From: an uncultured Acetobacterium sp.
GTDB taxonomy: Bacteria > Bacillota > Clostridia > Eubacteriales > Eubacteriaceae
Direction: 5' to 3'
Length of the DNA stretch: 64,000 nucleotides
Assembly: GCF_963664135.1 (NCBI RefSeq)
Contig: NZ_OY760905.1
Span: 3,126,736 to 3,190,735, forward strand
The first letter of the stretch is position 1; each line of letters opens with the position of its first letter. The notes below the pieces were generated by a model, which did no database searches, was not told the DNA's origin, and was given only the letters and a program-made list of their open reading frames with translations. Positions 1 to 7,994 of this stretch are shown piece after piece. The translations under genes and the position numbers were made by a program.

Positions 1-1
1 G

Positions 2-685
2 TTGCCGATCGAAAAAGTTTCGCAGATTTGTACCAGGAACCAGTTGAAATTCATTGTTGATGCCGCTCAAACCGCTGGCATATTCCCGATCAGTATGACA
101 AAAACCGCCATCGATGCGCTTTGTTTTACCGGACACAAGGGATTACTGGGTCCCCAGGGAATTGGCGGCATGATCATCACGGATGAACTGGCTGGGGAAA
201 TAACAAGCCTTGTCCATGGTGGCACCGGAAGTCGTTCGGAAAGCTTTGTGATGCCAGATTTTTTACCGGACAAGCTTGAATCAGGCACCCTAAATATTCC
301 TGGAATATACGGTCTTTCAAAGGCTTTGGATTATTTGGAAAATACCGGATCGGAAAGCATTTTAGAAAAAGAACTGGAACTGACGCAAAAATTAGTGTCA
401 GGAATACAGAATCTTAAGCATTTAAAACTCATTGGGGTTCCGGATATCAGTGAGCGCAGTGCGGTGATCTCGTTGGTAAGCATGAAAACTGATAATGCTC
501 AGGTGGCCTTTGAGTTGGACCAAAGCTATGGGATTATGTCACGGGTAGGTCTGCATTGCGCACCTTTAGCTCATAAGACACTGGGAACCTTCCCGCAGGG
601 AACGATCCGCTTATCTCTGGGCCATTTCAACACCAGTGAAGAAGTGGATTATTGTTTAAATGCCCTGGAAATAATCACAAAATAA
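2..685 (+). CDS. Cysteine desulfurase-like class V aminotransferase (5' truncated by window)
   Basis: This is the C-terminal 227 residues of a PLP-dependent class V aminotransferase; the N-terminus lies before the window. The PLP lysine is in FTGHKGLLGPQG, and the conserved end RVGLHCAPLAHKTLGT carries the cysteine expected to take sulfur or selenium from (seleno)cysteine. The pattern fits the cysteine desulfurase-like family that travels with selenium-trait genes, and the convergent neighbours DUF3343 and YedF support this. The family places it upstream of selenophosphate or Mo-hydroxylase maturation; the exact substrate cannot be read from sequence. A strong hairpin follows the stop codon. 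Confidence 0.85.
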   Translation: MPIEKVSQICTRNQLKFIVDAAQTAGIFPISMTKTAIDALCFTGHKGLLGPQGIGGMIITDELAGEITSLVHGGTGSRSESFVMPDFLPDKLESGTLNIPGIYGLSKALDYLENTGSESILEKELELTQKLVSGIQNLKHLKLIGVPDISERSAVISLVSMKTDNAQVAFELDQSYGIMSRVGLHCAPLAHKTLGTFPQGTIRLSLGHFNTSEEVDYCLNALEIITK

Positions 686-706
686 TGAATTTCAGACAGA
701 AGTGAG

Positions 707-760
707 AGTGCCTGGGAGTTTCAGTCGGTTTGCATCAATAACCCTGAAACCTCAGGCACT
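707..760 (+). terminator. Rho-independent terminator after the desulfurase-like gene
   Basis: An 8-bp perfect outer stem (AGTGCCTG with CAGGCACT) extends inward through GTTTCAG/CTGAAAC-like pairing and is followed by TTTT on the plus strand. It lies between convergent genes, so it may also separate them. Confidence 0.7.
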
Positions 761-777
761 TTTCGCGATTGTCTAAA

Positions 778-1038
778 CTACTTTAGTAGTGACGGGCTGA
801 TTGCTCCGTTTTCTTCTGATATTTTATAAACCTTAAACATTTGCTCAGCTAATCCCAGGCTTTTTAATCCGGCCATGACATGATCTAATTCTTCAGGTAA
901 AAAGCGAATGGAAATGCCGCATCCTGCCGAAATTTCCCGCAGGGTCGGCATGATCAAAACCTTGGCGAATGACTCCAAATGGGACTGGGTGGTGATGGCA
1001 GAGTGAGTATTGGCAAAGGTAATTACGTAATAGATCAT
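778..1038 (-). CDS. DUF3343 family small protein
   Basis: The 86-residue protein begins MIYYVITFANTHSAITTQ and carries the family pattern of a late LREISAGCGISIRF segment with a conserved cysteine. DUF3343 proteins are small and often encoded beside YedF and cysteine desulfurase-like genes in selenium-using bacteria; a sulfur/selenium carrier role has been proposed but is not proven. The start overlaps the stop of the upstream yedF gene by four bases, so the two are almost certainly translationally coupled. Confidence 0.75.
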   Translation of the reverse strand: MIYYVITFANTHSAITTQSHLESFAKVLIMPTLREISAGCGISIRFLPEELDHVMAGLKSLGLAEQMFKVYKISEENGAISPSLLK

Positions 1039-1646
1039 AGGGTGACAACCTTAGCCGCGGCATTAATTTTTTCAGTGATGGCGAACATATTGCTGATTGA
1101 TCCGACTTGCAGCTGTTCTGTCAGTTTATAAAAATCTAAACAAGCGCCGCAGACCAGAATTTCACAGCCCCGCTCGACTAGGACCTCAAGGTGTTCAATG
1201 ACCTGGGTATTGACAGTCGGAAGTTTGACACCGTCGTTCATGAAGAGGATGGCAGTTGGAAGGCTATTTCCTTGGGAAAGAGTATAGAAATACATTTTAA
1301 TCAAGGAATCACCAAGGACGGGATCTCCAGCCCCAATCACATCTTTGCCCATGAATAAAACCCAGTTATCAGCCGAACCTGAAGTCTTTGGTTCAAAGAC
1401 AATTTGAGAATCAGCAGTGCTGTTATCAGGGGTCAGGTTTTCAAGGCTCGCGAAATCCACCGAATAATCTGAACCAATGCCTTTGAATTCGACTCGATAG
1501 CCTTTGTTTTTAGCCAGTTTTTTTAAATTTTCGACCGCAATTGCATTATCAACTAAAATAGTAAAAGATACGATGTTATTTTCGATCTCTTTATTTGCCA
1601 TAATTACTGGAATCGGACAAGTTTGGCCTCGGGCATCAATAATCAT
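1035..1646 (-). CDS. yedF: Selenium-metabolism sulfurtransferase-like protein YedF
   Basis: The 203-residue protein has two parts. Residues 1-70 form a SirA/TusA-like domain with the hallmark GQTCPIPV (Cys-Pro-x-Pro, cysteine near residue 9). Residues 95-203 form a DsrE-like domain ending in a CEILVCGACLDFY motif with further cysteines. This two-domain form matches the selenium-associated YedF family, thought to handle protein-bound persulfide or selenide. A good ribosome site (AGGAGG) lies six bases before the ATG. It is the first gene of a two-gene minus-strand operon with the DUF3343 gene. Confidence 0.85.
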   Translation of the reverse strand: MIIDARGQTCPIPVIMANKEIENNIVSFTILVDNAIAVENLKKLAKNKGYRVEFKGIGSDYSVDFASLENLTPDNSTADSQIVFEPKTSGSADNWVLFMGKDVIGAGDPVLGDSLIKMYFYTLSQGNSLPTAILFMNDGVKLPTVNTQVIEHLEVLVERGCEILVCGACLDFYKLTEQLQVGSISNMFAITEKINAAAKVVTL

Positions 1647-1680
1647 AAAGTTCCTCCTAAATAGCTTTTTGCTGTATCTT

Positions 1681-1709
1681 ATTATAACAAAGGCGAATTT
1701 TTAAATCAA
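1681..1709 (-). promoter_or_regulatory. Sigma-A promoter for yedF-DUF3343
   Basis: On the minus strand TTGATT is followed after exactly 17 bases by TATAAT, about 35 bases before the yedF start codon. Confidence 0.7.
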
Positions 1710-1782
1710 GAAAGAAGCAAATTAGGGTATAATAGGGAATGAAAGAAAAACATCACCTCGAAACAGAAAAGGAGAAATCTAC

Positions 1783-2814
1783 ATGAAACTAATTCCGGTT
1801 GAAGATTCTTTGGGTATGTTATTAGCCCATGATATGACAGAAATAATTCCAGGAAAACATAAAAAAGCGGTCTTTAAAAAAGGACATAAGATTGAGAAGG
1901 AAGATATAGCAAGATTGTTGACAATGGGAAAAGAGCATATCGGTATCATTGAATACAAGGAAGGCGATATTCATGAAAATGAAGCGGCGATCCGAATGGC
2001 CAGAGCTGCCGCCGGTAAGGGCATCACATTAACTGAACCATCAGAAGGAAAGGTCAATCTTATTGCCGGAGATTCAGGCCTGCTAAAGGTCGATTTTGAG
2101 ACGCTTCTTAAAATAAATTCTATCGATGATTTAATGATCGCAACGCTCCATACTGATCAATTGGTGGACGAAGGAACCATCATCGGGGGAACCCGGATTA
2201 TTCCCCTTATCACGGAGGAAAAGAATATTATTGAGATGGAAGAACTCTGCAATAAAAATTTTCCGGTTATCCAGGTGTTGCCGCTGCGCAAATTAAATGT
2301 TGGAATTGTTACCACTGGTAGCGAAGTATATCATAAACGGATTGAGGATAAATTTGGCCCGGTTATTAGAGAAAAATTCGCGGAACTGGACTGTGAAGTG
2401 ATCAGACAACTCATCGTTAATGATGAAGCAGAGATGATTTCTGACGCTATTTTCAAACTTATTGATGAAGGGGCCCAGCTTGTTGTCTGTACCGGTGGGA
2501 TGTCAGTGGATCCTGATGATGTCACACCATTAGGAATCCGCAACACCGGCGCCACAGTGGTAACCTATGGAGCACCGACGCTACCCGGGGCGATGTTTAT
2601 GCTCGCCTATCAGGGGGAAATCCCGATTGTTGGTTTACCCGGGTGTGTGATGTATGCCAAGCGGACGATTTTTGATCTGGTCATTCCAAGATTATTGGCA
2701 GACGAGCGATTAGTCAAGGAAGATATTTTAAGACTGGGACATGGGGGCTTATGCCGAAACTGTGAGATCTGCTCATTTCCGAACTGTGGATTTGGAAAAG
2801 GCGGACTTTATTAA
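1783..2814 (+). CDS. MoeA-like molybdopterin-binding protein with C-terminal cysteine cluster
   Basis: The 343-residue protein has a MoeA/MogA-type molybdopterin-binding core with KLNVGIVTTGSEVY (about 170-183), CTGGMSVDPDDVTP and TLPGAMFMLAY and VGLPGCVMYAKRT. Its N-terminal part resembles a short MoeA linker domain rather than full MoeA. The last 25 residues hold five cysteines in the order CRNCEICSFPNC, suggesting a metal site. Such stand-alone proteins occur near selenium-dependent molybdenum hydroxylase accessory genes, which matches the divergent yedF operon. It probably acts late in Mo-cofactor delivery, but this is inference. A TATAAT lies about 50 bases upstream without a good -35. 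Confidence 0.8.
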   Translation: MKLIPVEDSLGMLLAHDMTEIIPGKHKKAVFKKGHKIEKEDIARLLTMGKEHIGIIEYKEGDIHENEAAIRMARAAAGKGITLTEPSEGKVNLIAGDSGLLKVDFETLLKINSIDDLMIATLHTDQLVDEGTIIGGTRIIPLITEEKNIIEMEELCNKNFPVIQVLPLRKLNVGIVTTGSEVYHKRIEDKFGPVIREKFAELDCEVIRQLIVNDEAEMISDAIFKLIDEGAQLVVCTGGMSVDPDDVTPLGIRNTGATVVTYGAPTLPGAMFMLAYQGEIPIVGLPGCVMYAKRTIFDLVIPRLLADERLVKEDILRLGHGGLCRNCEICSFPNCGFGKGGLY

Positions 2815-2876
2815 TAGCAAGTGCATTACTGCCGTAAAAATGCGGGTCTCTGACTGAAAAAAGTGGAAGCGTTTAC

Positions 2877-2905
2877 TTGACAAGTGTGATGTAAAGGTAT
2901 ATCAT
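2877..2905 (+). promoter_or_regulatory. Promoter of the first corrinoid protein gene
   Basis: TTGACA and TATCAT are separated by 17 bases. Just downstream, near the expected start of transcription, lies the dyad CATGT-ACAC-ACATG (2917-2930), a possible operator. Confidence 0.7.
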
Positions 2906-2978
2906 ATGAACATAAACATGTACACACATGACACACAAGTTATGATGATAAGATTTTTTTCAAAGGAAGGGTATTAAA

Positions 2979-3608
2979 ATGCTGGATTTAAAGGTTTTAA
3001 CACAGGCAGTTGGAGATTTAGAAGAAGAAGATGTTATGGACATACTCAATGATTTCGTCGCTACAAATCCCTCAGAAGCAGAAGCACAGGAAGCAGTTGC
3101 AGCATGTCAGGGCGGTATGGCAATTGTCGGTGATCTTTTCGAAAAAGGTGAATATTTTGTTGGCGATCTGATCTTCGCTGGAGAATTATTAACTGAAGCA
3201 ATTAACGTCTTAAAACCGGTTTTAGGCAGTGATGACTCTGCTGTTGCCGGGACCATCATTTTAGGAACCGTGCATGGCGATTTGCATGATATCGGAAAAA
3301 ATATCTTTAAAAGTATGTCGGAAGCGGCCGGTTTTGAAGTGGTCGATTTGGGAATCGATGTGGCTCCGGAAATCTTTGTAGAGAAAGCCAAAGCTTGCAA
3401 TCCCGCAATTATCGGAATGAGCGGTGTTTTAACCCTGGCGATTGACTCAATGAAAGAAACTGTCGACGCATTAAAAGCAGCAGGTATCAATGCTAAGGTG
3501 ATTATTGGCGGAAATCCGGTTACTAAAGAATCATGCGAGTATGTGGGAGCAGATCAATTTACAACGAACGCAGCAGAAGGCGTAAAAATTTGCCAGGGTT
3601 GGGTATAA
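2979..3608 (+). CDS. Methyltransferase corrinoid protein (MtbC/MtaC-type), orphan
   Basis: The 209-residue protein has an N-terminal helical cap (about 1-85, with the VGDLFEKGEYFVGDLIFAGE stretch typical of methionine-synthase-type cap domains) and a C-terminal Rossmann B12-binding domain. The lower-ligand motif DLHDIG (Asp-x-His-x-x-Gly) is near residue 105, followed by a conserved MSGVLTLA segment. It would shuttle a methyl group from a substrate-specific methyltransferase to tetrahydrofolate. No methyltransferase gene is adjacent; it has its own promoter and terminator and so is monocistronic. The methyl donor is unknown. Confidence 0.9.
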   Translation: MLDLKVLTQAVGDLEEEDVMDILNDFVATNPSEAEAQEAVAACQGGMAIVGDLFEKGEYFVGDLIFAGELLTEAINVLKPVLGSDDSAVAGTIILGTVHGDLHDIGKNIFKSMSEAAGFEVVDLGIDVAPEIFVEKAKACNPAIIGMSGVLTLAIDSMKETVDALKAAGINAKVIIGGNPVTKESCEYVGADQFTTNAAEGVKICQGWV

Positions 3609-3664
3609 GCGGTCACTTGTGATCAACAACCCCAGAACGCTGAAAAAATAAATAGAAAAATTAG

Positions 3665-3707
3665 AGATAAAAGGAAGAGATATAGCTCGGCTTTTTATCT
3701 TTTTTTT
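3665..3707 (+). terminator. Terminator after the first corrinoid protein
   Basis: AGATAAAA pairs with TTTTATCT around an 20-base loop containing a second short stem; a run of seven T follows. Confidence 0.55.
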
Positions 3708-3781
3708 GTTGGAAATGAGCAGTTCTTTCGAGTGAAAAGAGAACGATTTTTTACCCTAAATTTCTAAGATTTGTAGATATT

Positions 3782-3814
3782 TGTATATACAGGTCGATAT
3801 AAGTATGGTATAAT
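3782..3814 (+). promoter_or_regulatory. Candidate GntR operator and extended -10
   Basis: TGTATATACA is a perfect 10-bp palindrome of the GTnTATAC kind bound by HutC-type GntR regulators. It lies 15 bases before TGGTATAAT, an extended -10 hexamer. The GntR/UTRA regulator encoded at 4912 is the obvious candidate ligand. This is a prediction; no -35 is obvious. Confidence 0.4.
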
Positions 3815-3948
3815 TTCGACAAACGATTTCATGAAAATGGGAAGTATTATAGGCTCAAAACACGAGAATTGCTTCTTAACACGGGCGGATATTAGGGCAT
3901 TGATGTCAGAATTACTTTGATGTGGATGGTATCTCGGGAGCAGCGTTA

Positions 3949-3977
3949 TTGACAAAAAATTACCTAATGACTATATC
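3949..3977 (+). promoter_or_regulatory. Promoter of the corrinoid-GntR-DUF1638 operon
   Basis: TTGACA is separated by 17 bases from TATATC. It would start an mRNA with a roughly 250-base leader before the start codon at 4235. Confidence 0.6.
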
Positions 3978-3996
3978 TTTATGTTAAAAAAATCAA

Positions 3997-4212
3997 TTTA
4001 GCAACTTTTGTTCTTCAATTATGAAGAGCAAAGGTCGCTAAACTCAAAATCGTTTAAAATTTGTAAGATTTATATAAATTATACCATTATCAAAAAAAAT
4101 AATTTAGGTTATAATTATAAGAATACTGAAAATAATAAACTAGAATTCCAGGTGCGATCATTTAAATAAAGCCAGGTTGACCAAACATGGCGGTGGTAAT
4201 CAATTTGCACCT
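3997..4212 (+). promoter_or_regulatory. Structured leader before the second corrinoid gene
   Basis: Two elements stand out. At 3997-4042 TTTAGC pairs with GCTAAA and the stem continues through TCTTC/GAAGA around a six-base loop, with no U-run, so it is not a terminator. At 4150-4212 AGGTGC pairs with GCACCT and encloses a smaller GCCA/TGGC stem, ending 22 bases before the start codon where it could affect ribosome access. I do not recognise a known riboswitch class. Apart from these elements and the candidate promoters, nothing else is evident in 3708-4234. Confidence 0.4.
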
Positions 4213-4234
4213 TTAAGGGAGTGAAACTTAAATT

Positions 4235-4894
4235 ATGAAACAAAGCATTGTAAGATCCATCGAAGGATTATATGAAGATCGAACTCTCGAGCTCGTTCGA
4301 ATTGCCATTCGCAAAGGCTTTAAACCAATTGATATTTTTAATTGGCTACAAACCGGAATGGAGCGAGTCGGTAAATTATACGAAACCAGTGATTATTTTA
4401 TTGCAGATTTGATATTTGCCGGGATAATTTTTCAGGAAGTCATGGAATTAGAAGAATTAAAGGAAATTACAAAGGTAACTCCTAAGAATAAAATAGGCAG
4501 ATTACTGCTTTTTTCAGTATTTGGTGATTGCCATGATATCGGCAAAAATATTTTTGGATCGTTTGCCAGAACGGCTGGGTTTGAACTCATCGATCTGGGG
4601 ACGGATGTTTCCCTCTATCAGGTTATGGAGGCCATTGAAACAGTCAAACCGGATATTATTGGTTTAAGCGGCATGCAACAGGAGACTATTTATGAAATGC
4701 GAGCGGTTGTTTGCGAATTGGTCAACCGGGGAATCCGGGATGATTATCGGGTGATTATCGGAGGCGCTGTGATCGATGAAAAAGCCGGACAAATTGTTGG
4801 CGCTGACTTTGCTACAAAAGACGTGATGCAGGGTGTTGAAAAATGCAAATTGTGGATGATCGAAAAAGCAGGTCAAAAAAATAATGATAAATAG
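4235..4894 (+). CDS. Corrinoid-binding protein, second copy
   Basis: The 219-residue protein has the same architecture as the gene at 2979: cap domain (about 1-90, with YETSDYFIADLIFAG) and B12 domain with the DCHDIGKNIFG motif, whose His gives the lower cobalt ligand. It is clearly diverged from the first copy. It heads a tight operon with a GntR/UTRA regulator (17-base gap) and DUF1638 (22-base gap). No methyltransferase is encoded nearby, so it may work in trans with one elsewhere or serve as a cobalamin or methyl-group sensor. The start follows AAGGGAGTG. Confidence 0.85.
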   Translation: MKQSIVRSIEGLYEDRTLELVRIAIRKGFKPIDIFNWLQTGMERVGKLYETSDYFIADLIFAGIIFQEVMELEELKEITKVTPKNKIGRLLLFSVFGDCHDIGKNIFGSFARTAGFELIDLGTDVSLYQVMEAIETVKPDIIGLSGMQQETIYEMRAVVCELVNRGIRDDYRVIIGGAVIDEKAGQIVGADFATKDVMQGVEKCKLWMIEKAGQKNNDK

Positions 4895-4911
4895 ACCAAG
4901 GTGGTAGAAAA

Positions 4912-5616
4912 ATGGGATCCCCCGAATATTTAAAAATAGTTGATGCAATAAAAAATAGAATAACCAGTGAAGAAATAAAACCGGGTGATGCTATTCAATC
5001 AGAAAATCTTCTTTGTGAAGAATTTAATGTCAGTCGAATGACGGTGCGAAAAGGCCTGGCGGTTCTTGTCAATGAGGGCTATATTTATTCCATTCCCGGC
5101 AAGGGCAACTATGTGTGTGAACCAAATTTGGACTCGTATACCCTGCATTTTGACGAAATGATGACAACCGAAAAAAAAGGTGAAGAAATCCGACTCATTG
5201 AAGTCAATGTGGTCAAACCAAGTTACGAGGTCGGTTTTAATCTGGAAATTCCGGAAAACAAGCATGTCATTGTCGTGAAACGGGTTTTTGTCAGTGATGG
5301 CATCGTTAAGGCCTTTGACGTCAAATATATTCCCTATTATCGGGGCATTCCGATTGTTGAAAAAGAAATTCGTTATGCCACATTTCCCGAAATGGTCGCC
5401 AAAAAGAACTCGATTTTTGCGATGACTAAGAAACTCAAAATTCGAGCCATGGCAGCAAAAGGCGAAGTCAGTCAAATTCTTGATATTATGGAAGGCGATC
5501 CTGTTCTGGTTGTGGAACAGAAGCTTATGGATGAAAAAGATCACCCCATTGGTTGGGGTCTTATGTACTTTACCGGTGATGATTCTGGGTTGGAGGCAAT
5601 TGCTTCTTTCGATTAG
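4912..5616 (+). CDS. GntR-family regulator with UTRA domain
   Basis: The 234-residue protein has an N-terminal winged helix-turn-helix (about 5-75, including SRMTVRKGLAVLVNEGYI) and a C-terminal UTRA ligand-binding domain (about 95-230, HutC/FarR type). It is likely a local regulator of the corrinoid operon; the TGTATATACA palindrome at 3782 is a candidate binding site. UTRA domains bind small molecules, and the ligand here is not predictable. The ribosome site is AAGGTGG. Confidence 0.88.
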   Translation: MGSPEYLKIVDAIKNRITSEEIKPGDAIQSENLLCEEFNVSRMTVRKGLAVLVNEGYIYSIPGKGNYVCEPNLDSYTLHFDEMMTTEKKGEEIRLIEVNVVKPSYEVGFNLEIPENKHVIVVKRVFVSDGIVKAFDVKYIPYYRGIPIVEKEIRYATFPEMVAKKNSIFAMTKKLKIRAMAAKGEVSQILDIMEGDPVLVVEQKLMDEKDHPIGWGLMYFTGDDSGLEAIASFD

Positions 5617-5638
5617 TTATGAATAACTGAGGTATAGG

Positions 5639-6328
5639 ATGAAAGAAAGTATCTTATTAATTGCGTGTGGAATGATTCAGGACGAGATGAGCTTGGCAAT
5701 GAAGAATACCGGCATCAATTATGATACCATTTGGATGAGTGCAGAACTTCATAACAATCCGGACTTTCTGAAACTGGAACTGCAAAAAGAAATCGACAAC
5801 CACCAGGAATATGACCTGATTCTGTTGGCCTATGGCAATTGCGGAAAAGCGCTAATCGGTTTGCGAAGTGAGCATACTAAGCTGGCATTGCTCCGTTCGG
5901 AAGACTGTATTCATATGCTGCTACATAATAAAAAAGGTCTGAAATCCACCCGCGGTGAAACTTATTTTATTACCAAAGGCTGGATGTTGGGGAGAAAATC
6001 CTTAAAAGAAGAATATCATTATGCCATTAATAAATATGGCCCTAAACGCGCCGAAATGATTATGGAAATCATGTTTAAAAACTACAAGTCACTGATGATG
6101 ATTGATACCGGTGCCTATGATCTGGAAGAGTGGATTCATTGTGCCAGACATTTAAGCCAGGTGCTGAAGCTGGACTTTGTTATCACTCGGGGAGACGTGG
6201 AGCTTTTAGAAATGTTCATTTCACTGAACTGGGATCATCGGGTCGCGGTCATCTCACCGGGATGTGAAATTACCATGGATGATTTTGGGGTGGAATGTCT
6301 AGTGGCATCATGTGCCAATATGCTATAA
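5639..6328 (+). CDS. DUF1638 domain protein
   Basis: The 229-residue protein opens KESILLIACGMIQDE and contains ILLAYGNCGKAL and IHMLL blocks typical of DUF1638. Conserved cysteines (ACG, GNCG, SEDCIH, PGCE) suggest a metal or cofactor site. DUF1638 genes recur beside corrinoid-dependent methyltransferase systems in acetogens and methanogens, and here the gene is third in an operon with a corrinoid protein. The function is unknown. A role in corrinoid or methyl-group handling is inferred from context only. Confidence 0.8.
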   Translation: MKESILLIACGMIQDEMSLAMKNTGINYDTIWMSAELHNNPDFLKLELQKEIDNHQEYDLILLAYGNCGKALIGLRSEHTKLALLRSEDCIHMLLHNKKGLKSTRGETYFITKGWMLGRKSLKEEYHYAINKYGPKRAEMIMEIMFKNYKSLMMIDTGAYDLEEWIHCARHLSQVLKLDFVITRGDVELLEMFISLNWDHRVAVISPGCEITMDDFGVECLVASCANML

Positions 6329-6353
6329 AAGATTCAAAATGAACAGTTTTGTA

Positions 6354-6384
6354 GGAGATGCTGAAAGAGGTGTCTCTTTTTTAT
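6354..6384 (+). terminator. Possible weak terminator after DUF1638
   Basis: A short GAGA(C)/TCTC stem is followed by a run of six T. The stem is only about five pairs. Confidence 0.35.
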
Positions 6385-6425
6385 TTGGGTAAAACATTGA
6401 TGGCAGGGCTTATTAAACACACCAG

Positions 6426-6454
6426 TAGACAGAAAATTTGGAAAGCAGTATAAT
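6426..6454 (+). promoter_or_regulatory. murE promoter
   Basis: TAGACA and TATAAT are spaced by 17 bases, about 40 bases upstream of the murE start. Confidence 0.65.
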
Positions 6455-6496
6455 AATAAGAGCGTTTTATCTGGAGATACAAAGAAAGGACAACCT

Positions 6497-7984
6497 ATGA
6501 AACTGGAAGAACTGATAAAAGAATTGAAAATAATAGAAATTAAAAACAATCATCCCGATTGCAACATAGAAAAAATTATCTATAATTCCAAGGAAGCCGT
6601 CAGCAACAGCCTTTTTGTCGCTATCGTCGGTTATGTGACTGACGGTCACAAATATATTGACAAGGCCATCAGTCAGGGAGCCTGTGCGGTGGTGCATCAG
6701 GATGAGCTGGAAGTGTATCAGCCCGAGGTGATCTATCTGAAAGTCGCCGATTCCCGCCATGCGCTGGGAATATTGGGGAGTTGTTTTTATGGCAAACCCT
6801 CGGAGTCGATGGTAGTTACCGGCATTACCGGAACCAATGGCAAAACTTCGCTGACTTACATGCTTAAACATATTTTTGAAACCCAGGGTGAGAAATGTGG
6901 TCTGATTGGAACCATCCAGAATCTCATCGGCGATCAGGTGGTTGATAATCGGGGCCGCACCACCCCGGAGTCCCTGGAAGTTCAGGAAATTATCAAAGAA
7001 ATGAAGGATTCGGGTTGTACCCATTTATTTATGGAAGTCTCGTCCCATGGATTAGCCCTGGATCGGGTCAATGGGGTGGACTTTGATTATGGTATCTTTA
7101 CTAATTTAACCCAGGATCATCTGGATTATCACAAAACATTTGAAAACTATTTTGAGGCCAAAGCCAAGCTGTTTTATCAGGTAAAAAAAGCCAATATCAT
7201 CAACGGCGATGATCAGTGGGGTCGGAAGCTGTGCGGAATCTTGAAAGAAAAAACGGCAGTTTCGATGATCACCTATGGTTTAAACCTCGGTAATGACTAT
7301 CAGGCCAAGGATCTGATCTTTGGTGCCACAGGAACCGAGTTTACCTTGATCACGCCGGCAGCAGAAGAAAAAGTATTTTTAAATATTCCCGGCGAGTTCA
7401 TGGTTTATAATGCCATGGCCGCCATGATTGCCGCCCTTGAAGAAGAGGTACCGATGGCGGTTATCAAAGCAGCGATGGCGACGATGCCGGGCGTTGAAGG
7501 CCGGATGGAGATTCTCAATGTGGATGCGCCTTTTGATGTAATTATCGACTATGCTCATTCTCCGGATTCGCTGGAAAAACTGCTCCAGTCAGTGCGAAAA
7601 ATATTTGCGGGTCGGATTGTCCTGGTCTTTGGCTGCAATGGCGACCGGGATAAGGAAAAACGGCCGATTATGGGTCGGATTGCTGGCGAATTTGCTGATA
7701 TGGTAGTGGTGACCTCGGACAACCCCGCCAGTGAAAATCCGATGGATATCATTAACGCGGTGGTGGCAGGGGTTCGGGAAAAAACCGATCAATACGCCAC
7801 CGTGGAACTCCGCCACGAAGGCATCTATTATGGGGCTACCTTCTGCCGACCGGGCGATGTCCTGGTGCTGGCCGGAAAAGGTCATGAAAAACAGGAAATC
7901 ATGAAGGATGAAACGCTTTATTATAACGAATGGGACACCGCCAGAGAAGCAGTCGCCCGGTTAAATCTGCAGTCTGAAAGTTAA
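6497..7984 (+). CDS. murE: UDP-MurNAc-tripeptide synthetase MurE
   Basis: The 495-residue Mur ligase adds the third residue of the peptidoglycan stem peptide in the cytoplasm. The ATP loop GITGTNGKTS is near residue 112, and the central ligase domain and C-terminal domain follow at full length. The residue-selecting motif reads DNPASENP. Meso-diaminopimelate enzymes normally have DNPR, whereas Ala replaces Arg in enzymes using other diamino acids, so the substrate may be L-lysine or L-ornithine. A. woodii is reported to have an ornithine-containing type B murein, which would fit. The gene is monocistronic with its own promoter; the start follows AAAGGA. Confidence 0.93.
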   Translation: MKLEELIKELKIIEIKNNHPDCNIEKIIYNSKEAVSNSLFVAIVGYVTDGHKYIDKAISQGACAVVHQDELEVYQPEVIYLKVADSRHALGILGSCFYGKPSESMVVTGITGTNGKTSLTYMLKHIFETQGEKCGLIGTIQNLIGDQVVDNRGRTTPESLEVQEIIKEMKDSGCTHLFMEVSSHGLALDRVNGVDFDYGIFTNLTQDHLDYHKTFENYFEAKAKLFYQVKKANIINGDDQWGRKLCGILKEKTAVSMITYGLNLGNDYQAKDLIFGATGTEFTLITPAAEEKVFLNIPGEFMVYNAMAAMIAALEEEVPMAVIKAAMATMPGVEGRMEILNVDAPFDVIIDYAHSPDSLEKLLQSVRKIFAGRIVLVFGCNGDRDKEKRPIMGRIAGEFADMVVVTSDNPASENPMDIINAVVAGVREKTDQYATVELRHEGIYYGATFCRPGDVLVLAGKGHEKQEIMKDETLYYNEWDTAREAVARLNLQSES

Positions 7985-7994
7985 AAAAGGCAAG

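Noticed and set aside
3764..3955. 63-codon minus-strand frame in the gap before the second corrinoid gene
   Set aside because: No ribosome site, no family match, and it overlaps promoter-like elements of the plus strand.
4999..5544. 181-codon open frame on the minus strand
   Set aside because: It is entirely antisense to the well-supported GntR/UTRA gene, has no recognisable domain and a composition expected of a shadow frame.
6467..7024. 185-codon open frame on the minus strand
   Set aside because: Antisense to the murE start and its promoter; no ribosome site or family match.
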